A stretch of 6,226 nt of DNA. It comes from an uncultured Porphyromonadaceae bacterium. Its GTDB lineage: Bacteria > Bacteroidota > Bacteroidia > Bacteroidales > Muribaculaceae. The position numbers were made by a program, and so were the translations under genes. Of the stretch, positions 1-6,226 are shown piece by piece. The stretch is taken from the NCBI GenBank assembly GCA_905193395.1, contig CAJJOO010000095.1, positions 1 through 6,226 on the forward strand, written 5' to 3'. Every line of letters begins with the position of its first letter. Within the stretch, counting starts at the first letter, position 1. The notes beneath the pieces are model-generated. The model saw nothing but the letters and a program-made list of their open reading frames with translations, was not told the DNA's origin and ran no database searches.

Positions 1-1167
1 TATCGTGCCGTTCAGCGACAGACGGGTCGAAACTGGATATTTGCTTAATTCTGCCAGGATTTCGGGCATCGGACGGTTCAGGTCGATCTTCACGGCATTG
101 CCTTCGCCGGATTTGCGGTATTCTTCGGGAATCAGTTCCGAGGGATTGGAATCCAGTTTCTCAATCCACAGACCGTCCTTGTTGATTTTGGCCTTGATGT
201 TGCGGTCGGCCGAGCAACTTACGCCCAGACCCACGGGGCACGAGGCGCCGTGACGGGGCAGACGGATCACGCGGATGTCGTGGGCGAAATATTTGCCGCC
301 GAACTGTGCGCCGAGGCCCAGGCGTTCAGCCTCGCGTTTCAGGATGCCTTCCAGTTCCACGTCGCGGAAAGCGTGGCCCAGTTCGTTGCCGTGTGTGGGC
401 AGGTTGTCATAATATTTGACAGATGCCTTCTTGACGGTTTCAAGGTTCTTTTCGGCCGAGGTGCCGCCGATAACGAACGCGATATGGTAGGGCGGGCAGG
501 CTGCCGTGCCCAGCGACTTCATCTTCTCGACCAGGAAAGGAATCAGTTTCTCGGGATTCAGCAGCGCTTTTGTTTCCTGATACAGATAAGTCTTGTTGGC
601 CGAGCCGCCCCCCTTGGCCACGAAGAGGAAGTGGTATTCGTCGCCTTCGGTGGCGTGTATGTCAATCTGTGCGGGCAGGTTGCAGCCGGTGTTCACCTCG
701 TCGTACATTGTCAGCGGGGCGTTCTGGCTGTAACGCAGGTTGTCGGTGGTGTAGGTCAGGTAGACGCCGTGCGACAGGTATTCGGCATCGTCGGCGCCGG
801 TGTAGACGTTCTGGCCCTTTTCGCCGTGTACGATAGCCGTACCGGTATCCTGGCAGAAAGGCAGTTGGCCCTTGGCGGCCACGTCGGCGTTGCGCAGCAT
901 AGTGAGTGCCACGAATTTGTCGTTTTCACTTGCTTCGGGGTCGCTCAGAATCTTCGCGACCATGGCATTGTGCTCGCGGCGCAGCATGAATGCATTGTCG
1001 TGCGTGCACTGACGCGCCAGAACGGTCAGCGCCTCGGGGTCAATTACCAGAAATTTGTGTCCGCCCCAGTCCTCGACCTTGACATAGTCCGAAGTCAGAT
1101 GGTAGTACTCTGTGGTATCAGGACCCAGCGGAAACATGGGCTGATATTTAAACGGTTTTGTTGCCAT
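1..1167 (-). CDS. fumA: Class I fumarate hydratase (4Fe-4S fumarase), C-terminus cut by window edge
   Basis: Interconverts fumarate and malate in the cytoplasm; in anaerobic Bacteroidales it serves the branch leading to fumarate reduction. Reading the minus strand from the ATG at 1165-1167 gives 389 uninterrupted codons starting [20 protein letters not shown] and running off the left edge without a stop. From memory of E. coli FumA (548 residues), about 155-160 residues are missing, most of the C-terminal beta domain. The three cysteines that bind the 4Fe-4S cluster in class I fumarases sit at exactly the familiar numbers: C105 (FCQDTGT), C224 (AACPPYH) and C318 (GVSCSADRN). Family motifs [38 protein letters not shown] and [20 protein letters not shown] are intact. 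The sequence ends inside [10 protein letters not shown], where the C-terminal domain begins. A promoter lies directly upstream, so it is probably transcribed separately from the glycosyltransferase genes. Class assignment is very secure. The symbol fumA is by similarity; fumB would be equally defensible. Confidence 0.96.
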   Translation of the reverse strand, partial: MATKPFKYQPMFPLGPDTTEYYHLTSDYVKVEDWGGHKFLVIDPEALTVLARQCTHDNAFMLRREHNAMVAKILSDPEASENDKFVALTMLRNADVAAKGQLPFCQDTGTAIVHGEKGQNVYTGADDAEYLSHGVYLTYTTDNLRYSQNAPLTMYDEVNTGCNLPAQIDIHATEGDEYHFLFVAKGGGSANKTYLYQETKALLNPEKLIPFLVEKMKSLGTAACPPYHIAFVIGGTSAEKNLETVKKASVKYYDNLPTHGNELGHAFRDVELEGILKREAERLGLGAQFGGKYFAHDIRVIRLPRHGASCPVGLGVSCSADRNIKAKINKDGLWIEKLDSNPSELIPEEYRKSGEGNAVKIDLNRPMPEILAELSKYPVSTRLSLNGTI

Positions 1168-1204
1168 TTTATATGGATTAGTTTTATGATATGTGTTCGT
1201 GCCG

Positions 1205-1212
1205 CAAAGATA
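1205..1212 (-). promoter_or_regulatory. Bacteroidetes-type -7 element of the fumarase promoter
   Basis: Read on the minus strand this is TATCTTTG, an exact fit to the TAnnTTTG -7 element used by the Bacteroidetes primary sigma factor. It lies 37 bp before the fumarase ATG, implying a leader of roughly 30 nt that is A/T-rich and has no Shine-Dalgarno sequence, as is usual in this phylum. A clear TTTG -33 box is not visible at 19-21 bp upstream. A weak 4-bp stem (GCCG-GAATT-CGGC on the minus strand) lies a few bases upstream, between the glycosyltransferase stop and this box. Confidence 0.65.
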
Positions 1213-1260
1213 ATAAATTTTGCCGAATTCCGGCGCTTATGTCTGCACCTTTGCGCTATT

Positions 1261-2352
1261 TTAGCGGGCCAGTGATTTGTATATTCCGGCGGTCTGCTCC
1301 GCGATGTTGTCCCAGTCGAACGGTGTGAGGTCATAGGTCCGGCGCGTGGGACTGGAAATCTTCTCCCTCAGTTTTTTCCCGAGTACAGCGGTGTCTCCGC
1401 ATGGATAATAGTCGCTATCTTCAAGCATCGGCAGGCGGCAGGGCTCGATGTCGCTCGATACCACATCCAGTCCGTAGGCCATCGCTTCGAGCAGCGACAG
1501 CGGCAGGCCCTCGTTATATGATGTGATGGCAAACAGCGAGGCGTTGGACATCAGTTGCCGCATAGGCTCGCCTTTGATGAAACCGGTCAGAATCACTCCG
1601 GCTTCGGCGGCCTGTTCACGCAGCCGCCGCGAATAGGCGTCCTCGTTGTCGGCATTGCCGGCAATCACCAGGTCGCAGATGTCTGCCAGTCCTTCGTCGG
1701 CATATGCCTTTATCAGGTCGTGAAATCCCTTTTCGGGTGTCAGACGCCCTATGGCCACGATATATGGCCGCCGGCCTATTCCCCACTTTTCCAGTAGATT
1801 CTTTTCCGGGGTAGGGGGCGGAACGGAGACTCCGTTATATATCAGGTTGCAGTTGAGTTTCGGATAGCGTTTGGTCAGGCTCCGGTAGTTCGTGTCGGAA
1901 ATTGCTATGACGCTGGCGGCCGTCGACATGCCGGTCCATTCGCCCAGCCGCAGGATGTTCTTTGCCAGAAAACCCCATTTGCTGTGCGTATAGTTGAAAC
2001 TGTGCACCGTAACCACCACCTTCATTCCCATCAGCCTTGCCAGCGGCGCCACCAGCGCCGGACCGATATTGTGGATATGCACGATGTCCGGATGCAGTCG
2101 CCGGGCCCTCATCAGGGCGCGGAAGGTATGGACTATGGCCTCGAAATGCTTGCTGCGCGGTGCAGGCAAATCAACCAGTTTCACGCCTTTCCAGGTGGCA
2201 ACGCGGTTGCCGTCGTTCACATACGGCTCCCGTCGCATCACCGTGATGTCGTGGCCCTTGGCCGCAAGGCGCGTATACAGTTCCTCGCAATGGGTTTCCA
2301 CTCCTCCCTGGATTCCGGGGAATCCGCGTGTCCCTATGACTGCAATTTTCAT
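1261..2352 (-). CDS. GT4-family glycosyltransferase (second gene of the pair)
   Basis: Predicted retaining glycosyltransferase of the GT-B fold, GT4 family, adding a sugar from a nucleotide donor to a growing lipid-linked glycan at the cytoplasmic face of the membrane. The 363-residue length is normal for the family. The N-terminal acceptor domain opens with MKIAVIGTRGFPGIQGGVET, with the glycine loop and G-G-V-E-T at about 16-20, the usual start of polysaccharide-locus GT4 enzymes. The C-terminal donor domain has GRLTPEKGF (202-210) and the EX7E signature at E281 and E289 (EGLPLSLLE). No signal peptide or clear membrane helix is seen. Its ATG follows directly on the TAA of the upstream glycosyltransferase with no gap, so the two are almost certainly cotranscribed and probably translationally coupled. 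Donor, acceptor and linkage cannot be read from the sequence. No frameshift or missing catalytic residue was noticed. Confidence 0.93.
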   Translation of the reverse strand: MKIAVIGTRGFPGIQGGVETHCEELYTRLAAKGHDITVMRREPYVNDGNRVATWKGVKLVDLPAPRSKHFEAIVHTFRALMRARRLHPDIVHIHNIGPALVAPLARLMGMKVVVTVHSFNYTHSKWGFLAKNILRLGEWTGMSTAASVIAISDTNYRSLTKRYPKLNCNLIYNGVSVPPPTPEKNLLEKWGIGRRPYIVAIGRLTPEKGFHDLIKAYADEGLADICDLVIAGNADNEDAYSRRLREQAAEAGVILTGFIKGEPMRQLMSNASLFAITSYNEGLPLSLLEAMAYGLDVVSSDIEPCRLPMLEDSDYYPCGDTAVLGKKLREKISSPTRRTYDLTPFDWDNIAEQTAGIYKSLAR

Positions 2353-3414
2353 TTACTTGATTATTTGGGTTATGAGGAGTTTGTATTGTTTTTCAAATGA
2401 TTCGGGCGAGAATGTCTTTTCCAGTACCCTGCGTCCGGCTGCGGTCAGTTCGGCGCGTTTCACCGGGTCCGATACCAGACTGACAATTGCACCTGCCATT
2501 GCCTCCGTATCACCGGAATTGACAAGAACACCGGCGCGGCCTCGGTCCAGGATTACGCCGTTGTCGCCTACATCCGTGGCTACGGCGGCAAGCCCGGCAC
2601 GCAAGGCTTCCAGCAGGGCATTGCTGGTCCCCTCGTACACCGAGGACATCAGGAAAATATCTGCCATACCCAGGTGTCTGTCTATGTCCGGCGGATTTAT
2701 CAGTATCTCGGTAATATCCTCTATTCCGGCCTTCTTCACCTCGGCGCGTACTTCGGCTTCAAGTTCGCCGTAACCGATAATCTTGTATCGCAGCGACGGC
2801 ACTTCGCGGCGTGCCTGTGCGACGGCACGTATTGCCGAGGGATAGTCCTTTGCATCCACAAACCGCCCTACGGATATGACCGTTATGCCCTCGTGGGCGG
2901 CAGTTTCCGCTTCGGCCGGACCGAGGTCTATCAGATTGGGAATAACTCGCACTTTTTCGGCCTTGAATCCGTGTTTCACGAATTCACCACGCCCGCAGAA
3001 CGAGTTTGCCACCGTCACACAGGTGAGGCGGTTGGTCACGAAACGGTCTGAAATCATTTTCATGCGCGGGAGTTTCGATGAACGCAGACCCGGAACGGCC
3101 CGGCATTGCGTTCCTGCCGTCGCTATGGCTCCCATGGCGTTGGCAGCCGTCAGATAGCAGAACAGCACGCGGATTTTCTCGCGTACCACCGTTTTGCGCA
3201 GACTGTTCAGTTTCGACACGGCGTTGCCGCGCAAAATGTGCATCTTCACACCCGCATGGTCCAGGATTTCGGCATAACGAGGCTCCAGACCCGCGTCCGT
3301 CCACAGTATGCAGTGAACGGCATAACTGTCGCTCAGCACCTTGGCAAGCAGTGTCGCTTGCTTCTCGGCGCCGCCTCCGGCCAGGGTTTTCAGGAATATC
3401 GCTACGTGTTCCAT
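2353..3414 (-). CDS. GT4-family glycosyltransferase (first gene of the pair)
   Basis: A 353-residue GT-B fold, GT4-type glycosyltransferase, predicted to transfer a sugar during synthesis of a surface polysaccharide repeat unit. The N-terminus (MEHVAIFLKTLAGGGAEKQA) has the glycine-rich loop GGGAEKQ at 13-19, typical of GT4 enzymes of the WcaL/WbpH kind. The donor-domain phosphate-binding stretch ISVGRFVDAKDYPSAI is at about 180-195, and the EX7E pair is E261 and E269 (EGTSNALLE), followed by ALRAGLAAVATDVGDNG. The protein appears complete and soluble. The start at 3412-3414 gives the canonical beta-strand-plus-glycine-loop beginning and is preceded by A/T-rich sequence with no Shine-Dalgarno site. 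It heads a two-gene minus-strand unit. No convincing TAnnTTTG box was found upstream, so its promoter is unidentified. The sugar specificity is unknown. Confidence 0.93.
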   Translation of the reverse strand: MEHVAIFLKTLAGGGAEKQATLLAKVLSDSYAVHCILWTDAGLEPRYAEILDHAGVKMHILRGNAVSKLNSLRKTVVREKIRVLFCYLTAANAMGAIATAGTQCRAVPGLRSSKLPRMKMISDRFVTNRLTCVTVANSFCGRGEFVKHGFKAEKVRVIPNLIDLGPAEAETAAHEGITVISVGRFVDAKDYPSAIRAVAQARREVPSLRYKIIGYGELEAEVRAEVKKAGIEDITEILINPPDIDRHLGMADIFLMSSVYEGTSNALLEALRAGLAAVATDVGDNGVILDRGRAGVLVNSGDTEAMAGAIVSLVSDPVKRAELTAAGRRVLEKTFSPESFEKQYKLLITQIIK

Positions 3415-3614
3415 AATTTAATATTTATTAAACGGCCTTATGTGCCTTTTATTGCCTCCTGACGCGATTATTGCTGCATATTTAATCCCAATTTCCTATC
3501 TCATAGCCCGATATGTTAACATTTATTGTCGGACCCGCTCATAACGCCCTCAAAAAACTTTGCGGATGCTGCAAAAAGTGCTAACTTTGCTCTCCGAAAT
3601 GCGCTTTTTCGCTT
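3415..3614. other. Divergent intergenic region between two glycosyltransferase units
   Basis: This 200-bp stretch, A/T-rich compared with its flanks, separates the minus-strand glycosyltransferase pair from the plus-strand glycosyltransferase. The plus-strand side carries a good promoter near 3559-3589. On the minus-strand side I searched for TAnnTTTG and found only poor matches. No ORF, tRNA, long inverted repeat or terminator hairpin is evident. An 8-bp direct repeat AACTTTGC occurs at 3556-3563 and 3583-3590, partly because both promoter boxes contain TTTG. Confidence 0.7.
3559..3589 (+). promoter_or_regulatory. Bacteroidetes-type promoter (TTTG-N19-TAACTTTG) for the plus-strand glycosyltransferase
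   Basis: TTTG at 3559-3562 (-33 element) and TAACTTTG at 3582-3589 (-7 element, exact TAnnTTTG) are separated by 19 bp, the spacing expected for the Bacteroidetes housekeeping sigma factor. Transcription would start near 3594-3597, giving a leader of only about 20 nt before the ATG at 3615. No ribosome-binding sequence is visible in that leader. The fit to consensus is the best in the window. Confidence 0.75.
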
Positions 3615-4652
3615 ATGAAGATTTACCACGTTGTATGGACCTTGCAGTTTGGCGGCATCGAGACAATGACCGTCAATATCGCCAATGAACAGGCAGCGGC
3701 CGGGCATGATGTTCACTTTGTCGTCATAAACGACGAGGTCTCTCCCAGGCTTCGCTCCATGCTTTCTCCTGCCGTGAAGTTTCATGCCGTCGGTCGGCGT
3801 CCCCGCTCCCGTAATCCCCTCCCTGTTATCCGCCTCTGGGCCGTTCTTGCATCCTCTCGCGGCGGTGTGATTCATTTTCATGGCGTGAATATGCCCTCGC
3901 TGGTGCCGGGATTCATCGGCGGGAAGCGTTTCGTAACTCATCACACTTCATGCCGTCCGGAACTCGCGCCGTATTTCCGCCCCGGCATGCGGCTTTTCGC
4001 CATATCCAACGAGGTCGCCGCCGATATCAGGCGGATTACAGGCCTTGATGCCCGCGTGGTGATGAACGGTATCCTCAGTGACCGTTTTGCCGTCCGCGAT
4101 TCCCGTCACGCCGCGACACCCCTGCGCATATTGCAGTTGGGACGTGTCAGTTTTGACATCAAGGGTCAGGATCTCACTGTTGCCGCCCTGCGTCGTCTCC
4201 GTTCCGAAGGCGTCGATGCCGTTGTTGATTTTGTAGGCGATGGCAGCGATGCCTCTCGCCTCGAAAACATGATTGCTTCGGGAGGTCTGCGCGATTATGC
4301 CCGTGTTCTCGGCTCGCGCCCCCAGGAATGGCTCTGGCAGCATCTTGCCGACTACGATGTTCTCGTCCAGCCCTCGCGGATTGAAGGTTTCGGCCTCACT
4401 GTGGCCGAGGCTATGGCCGCCGGTGTCCCCGTGGCCGTAAGCAATCTGCCCGCTCTGGTCGAGGTGGTCGATAATGGCCGCTTCGGCGATATATTCCGCC
4501 TGGACGACGATGCCGATTTCGCGGCCGCCATCCTCAGCGCCGCCGGACGCTGCGGGAATCCCGACAGCACTTCGGCCGCCGTCGCTTACGTACGCCGGAC
4601 CTTCGACGTGCGCCGCACCGCCGCTGATTATCTTTCCGAATATATTCGCTGA
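3615..4652 (+). CDS. GT4-family glycosyltransferase, divergently transcribed
   Basis: A 345-residue GT-B fold glycosyltransferase of the GT4 type, likely acting on the same glycan as its neighbours. The N-terminal domain has the FGGIET loop (12-17) after the first strand (MKIYHVVWTLQ), and GGVIHFHGVNM (83-93) resembles the usual acceptor-domain IHFHG/VHIHN strand. The C-terminal domain has LQLGRVSFDIKGQDL (173-187) as the donor phosphate-binding loop and the EX7E signature at E257 and E265 (EGFGLTVAE), followed by AMAAGVPVAVSN. No membrane segment or signal peptide is apparent. It is the only plus-strand gene in the window, with its own consensus promoter just upstream, and it ends 12 bp from the stop of the convergent rfbB. 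High GC and leucine codons dominated by CTN/TTG match the left-hand genes. It looks intact. Donor and linkage are not predictable from sequence. Confidence 0.93.
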   Translation: MKIYHVVWTLQFGGIETMTVNIANEQAAAGHDVHFVVINDEVSPRLRSMLSPAVKFHAVGRRPRSRNPLPVIRLWAVLASSRGGVIHFHGVNMPSLVPGFIGGKRFVTHHTSCRPELAPYFRPGMRLFAISNEVAADIRRITGLDARVVMNGILSDRFAVRDSRHAATPLRILQLGRVSFDIKGQDLTVAALRRLRSEGVDAVVDFVGDGSDASRLENMIASGGLRDYARVLGSRPQEWLWQHLADYDVLVQPSRIEGFGLTVAEAMAAGVPVAVSNLPALVEVVDNGRFGDIFRLDDDADFAAAILSAAGRCGNPDSTSAAVAYVRRTFDVRRTAADYLSEYIR

Positions 4653-4664
4653 AAGCGCAGTTTC

Positions 4665-5798
4665 TTAACCGCGGTTGCCGTACATTTGCTCGTAATACTT
4701 CATGTAGTCGCCTGAGGTCACGCCGCGCAGCCATTCTTCGTTGGCAAGGTACCAGGCCACTGTCTTTCCCAGACCTTCCTCGAATTGCAGCGAGGGTTCC
4801 CAGCCCAGTTCCGATTGCAGTTTCCGCGAGTCGATGGCATAGCGCAGGTCGTGTCCGGGACGGTCGGCAACATATGTAATCAGTGCGCGGCTCTGTCCCT
4901 CCGGACGTCCCAAAGCCTTGTCTACCGTGTCGGCAAGCAATGTTATCAGGTCAATGTTACGCCATTCGTTGAACCCTCCGATGTTGTATTTGCTGCCGGG
5001 CGCTGCGTGGTGCAGGATATGGTCGATGGCCTTGACGTGGTCCTCGACATACAGCCAGTCGCGCACGTTCAGGCCGCGGCCGTACACCGGTAGCGGACGG
5101 TTGTTCACGATATTGTTGATGAACAGCGGAATCAGTTTCTCGGGATGCTGGTACGGGCCGTAGTTGTTTGAGCAGTTGGTGATTATCACCGGCATGCCGT
5201 AGGTGTCGGCAAACGAGCGCACGAAATGGTCGGCCGACGCTTTCGAGGCGGAGTAGGGGGAGTGTGGCGCGTAAGGAGTTTCTTCGGTAAAGAAAGCCGT
5301 GCCGAATGCTTTGTGGCCGCCGCGCGACGATGCCGCTGTCGTGAAAGGCGCCTCCGTGCCCTCCGGCCGGTCACATTCCAGCGCCCCGTAAACCTCGTCG
5401 GTGCTGATGTGGTAGAACAGTTTGCCTTTATATTTCTCTGGTTTTGAACGCCAGTGTTCGTTGGCCGACTGAAGCAGCGACAGTGTCCCAAGCACATTCG
5501 TCCTGGCGAATTCCAGGGGATTGGCAATGGAACGGTCAACATGGCTCTCTGCCGCGAAGTTCACCACGATATCCGGGTGCTCCTCCTCAAAGAGCTTGTA
5601 AATGGCTTCGCGGTCGCAGATGTTGATCTTGCAGAAACGGAAGTTCGGATTTTTTAATGCCTCTTCCAGGGTGGATAAGTTGCCTGCGTAGGTCAGGCAG
5701 TCCACGCACACGATCCGGTAATCCGGATACTTGTTTAACATATGGTAAACGAAGTTGGAGCCGATGAAACCGGCGCCGCCTGTTACGATGATAGTCAT
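4665..5798 (-). CDS. rfbB: dTDP-glucose 4,6-dehydratase, apparent mosaic of two lineages
   Basis: Converts dTDP-glucose to dTDP-4-keto-6-deoxyglucose, the second step towards dTDP-L-rhamnose, in the cytoplasm. It is a 377-residue extended short-chain dehydrogenase. The NAD-binding GGAGFIG is at 7-13, the conserved AESHVDRS at 83-90, the catalytic T-D-E triad at 133-135 (STDEVYG), and the YxxxK pair at Y182 and K186. NNYGPYQHPEKLIPLFI (211-227) and VYGRGLNVRDWLYVEDH (238-254) are also family-typical. About 25 extra residues lie between DEVYG and FTEET (roughly 141-169), a loop I recall in some Bacteroidales homologues. Residues 1 to about 91 read like Clostridia RfbB and use TTA for three of six leucines (L21, L41, L48). 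After residue 91, none of 25 leucines is TTA and the sequence is Bacteroidetes-like (FARTNVLGTLSLLQ, NIGGFNEWRNIDLI). All catalytic residues are present, so the product should be active. It lies 39 bp downstream of rfbA, same strand. Function is certain; the origin of the junction is not. Confidence 0.97.
   Translation of the reverse strand: MTIIVTGGAGFIGSNFVYHMLNKYPDYRIVCVDCLTYAGNLSTLEEALKNPNFRFCKINICDREAIYKLFEEEHPDIVVNFAAESHVDRSIANPLEFARTNVLGTLSLLQSANEHWRSKPEKYKGKLFYHISTDEVYGALECDRPEGTEAPFTTAASSRGGHKAFGTAFFTEETPYAPHSPYSASKASADHFVRSFADTYGMPVIITNCSNNYGPYQHPEKLIPLFINNIVNNRPLPVYGRGLNVRDWLYVEDHVKAIDHILHHAAPGSKYNIGGFNEWRNIDLITLLADTVDKALGRPEGQSRALITYVADRPGHDLRYAIDSRKLQSELGWEPSLQFEEGLGKTVAWYLANEEWLRGVTSGDYMKYYEQMYGNRG
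5510..5560. other. Probable lineage breakpoint inside rfbB
   Basis: Around the codons for FAAESHVDRSIANP, the gene changes from Firmicutes-like protein sequence with frequent TTA leucine codons (5' part) to Bacteroidetes-like sequence without them (3' part). The block is among the most conserved in the family, so it is where homologous recombination, or an assembler joining two genomes, would be expected to cross over. The exact base cannot be placed by eye. Confidence 0.55.
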
Positions 5799-5805
5799 GA
5801 TCTGT

Positions 5806-5811
5806 TCCTCT
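5806..5811 (-). promoter_or_regulatory. Shine-Dalgarno sequence of rfbB
   Basis: On the minus strand the bases before the rfbB ATG read AGAGGA followed by seven bases and then ATG, a normal Shine-Dalgarno motif at good spacing. It fixes the start at 5798. The other genes with a visible start in this window lack such a site, as expected for Bacteroidetes, so its presence here supports a Firmicutes-type origin for this end. Confidence 0.65.
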
Positions 5812-5837
5812 TTTCTTTTGGTTTGCTGGCTCCGGCC

Positions 5838-6226
5838 TTATTTCATGTCGTTGCCGTGCAGCTTGTCGATATATTTGCCGTCCAGAACATCTTTTAAGTA
5901 GCGGCCGTACTGGTTCTTCTTTAACTCCTCATAGGTCTCCAGAACCTGCTCCTTCGTGATCCAGCCGTTTAAGTAGGCAATTTCCTCCAGACATGCGATC
6001 TTGCGGTGCTGATGGGTCTCTACGGTCTTTACAAAATTGGTAGCCTCCACCAGGGACTCATGGGTACCGGTGTCGAGCCAGGTAAAGCCCTGTCCCAGAA
6101 GTGTTACATCCAGCTCGCCGTTCTCCAGGTAAATACGGTTTAAATCCGTAATTTCCAGTTCACCGCGGGCAGACGGTTTTAAGCTCTTGGCATACTCAAC
6201 CACGCGGTTGTCGTAGAAGTACAAGC
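5838..6226 (-). CDS. rfbA: Glucose-1-phosphate thymidylyltransferase, C-terminal part (N-terminus beyond window)
   Basis: Makes dTDP-glucose from glucose-1-phosphate and dTTP, the first step of dTDP-sugar synthesis. The frame is open to the right edge, leaving 128 complete C-terminal codons of a protein usually about 290 residues long. The visible part begins [20 protein letters not shown]; the first full codon is TTG, an internal leucine and not a start. Family landmarks are [25 protein letters not shown] with the metal-binding aspartate of WLDTGTH (fragment residue 51), [15 protein letters not shown] and the KKNQYG(R)YL tail. These read like Clostridia/Lachnospiraceae RfbA more than Bacteroidetes RfbA. 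Five of about sixteen leucines are TTA, all before an AAA, AAG or AAC codon, and GC content is about 50% over 5881-6180 compared with about 60% in the glycosyltransferases. It is followed after 39 bp by rfbB on the same strand, so it is presumably the same transcript. rfbC and rfbD are not seen here. Confidence 0.95.
   Translation of the reverse strand, partial: LYFYDNRVVEYAKSLKPSARGELEITDLNRIYLENGELDVTLLGQGFTWLDTGTHESLVEATNFVKTVETHQHRKIACLEEIAYLNGWITKEQVLETYEELKKNQYGRYLKDVLDGKYIDKLHGNDMK

Noticed and set aside
250..1275. Long plus-strand open frame (341 codons) opposite the fumarase gene
   Set aside because: It is the antisense shadow of a clearly conserved class I fumarase with all three cluster cysteines. 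The translation is rich in C, V, G and Q with no recognisable domain.
1994..2773. Plus-strand open frame (259 codons) running across the junction of the two minus-strand glycosyltransferases
   Set aside because: It spans two real genes in antisense, is rich in S, R and P, and has no recognisable motif. It is a by-product of GC-biased codon use.
3457..3462. AGGAGG on the minus strand upstream of the first glycosyltransferase as a ribosome-binding site
   Set aside because: It is more than 40 bases from the ATG, too far to act as a Shine-Dalgarno site, and no small open frame starts after it.
3516..3944. Minus-strand open frame (142 codons) overlapping the divergent promoter region and the start of the plus-strand glycosyltransferase
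   Set aside because: It lies mostly antisense to a gene with intact GT4 motifs, has no promoter of its own and shows no domain.
4646..4660. Small hairpin at the convergent gene ends as an intrinsic terminator
   Set aside because: The stem is only 4 bp with a 3-base loop and no T-tract on either strand.
6222..6224. TTG as a possible start codon of the right-hand gene
   Set aside because: It encodes the internal leucine of the conserved [13 protein letters not shown] segment of RfbA. The frame continues past the window edge.

Overview
The window looks like the edge of a surface-polysaccharide locus in a fairly GC-rich member of the Bacteroidota (Bacteroidales-like). Four things point there. 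Two upstream regions carry the TAnnTTTG -7 element, one of them with a TTTG -33 element at 19 bp. The genes in positions 1-5500 have no Shine-Dalgarno sequences. The class I fumarase is long and single-chain. The C-terminal three quarters of the dTDP-glucose dehydratase has Bacteroidetes-style sequence. A genus cannot be named from the sequence alone.

Layout: (1) 1-1167, minus: class I (4Fe-4S) fumarate hydratase, cut off at its C-terminus by the window edge. It is a housekeeping gene with its own promoter and marks the boundary of the locus. It is easy to miss because no stop codon falls inside the window. (2) 3414 down to 1261, minus: two abutting GT4-type glycosyltransferase genes, with the stop of the first immediately followed by the start of the second. 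(3) 3415-3614: a 200-bp divergent intergenic region with a strong-looking promoter on the plus strand. (4) 3615-4652, plus: a third GT4-type glycosyltransferase, transcribed alone and meeting the next gene tail to tail over a 12-bp gap. (5) 5798 down to 4665, minus: rfbB (dTDP-glucose 4,6-dehydratase). (6) 6226 down to 5838, minus: the C-terminal part of rfbA (glucose-1-phosphate thymidylyltransferase), cut by the window edge.

How the genes fit together: RfbA makes dTDP-glucose from glucose-1-phosphate and dTTP. RfbB converts it to dTDP-4-keto-6-deoxyglucose, the branch point to dTDP-L-rhamnose and other 6-deoxysugars. The three glycosyltransferases would use nucleotide sugars to build a lipid-linked glycan repeat unit (O-antigen or capsule). 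rfbC and rfbD are not in the window. The fumarase belongs to central metabolism and has no evident functional link.

The most notable signal is that the right-hand end does not match the rest. The rfbA fragment, the rfbA-rfbB spacer (with a Shine-Dalgarno sequence) and roughly the first 90 codons of rfbB look Firmicutes/Clostridia-like, while the remainder of rfbB looks Bacteroidetes-like. The switch falls near the very conserved AESHVDRSI block, about 5510-5560. It is either an intragenic recombination after horizontal transfer or an assembly chimera, and the sequence alone cannot decide. I see no phage, CRISPR, IS element, tRNA or rRNA, and no evidence of a wholly new biological system.
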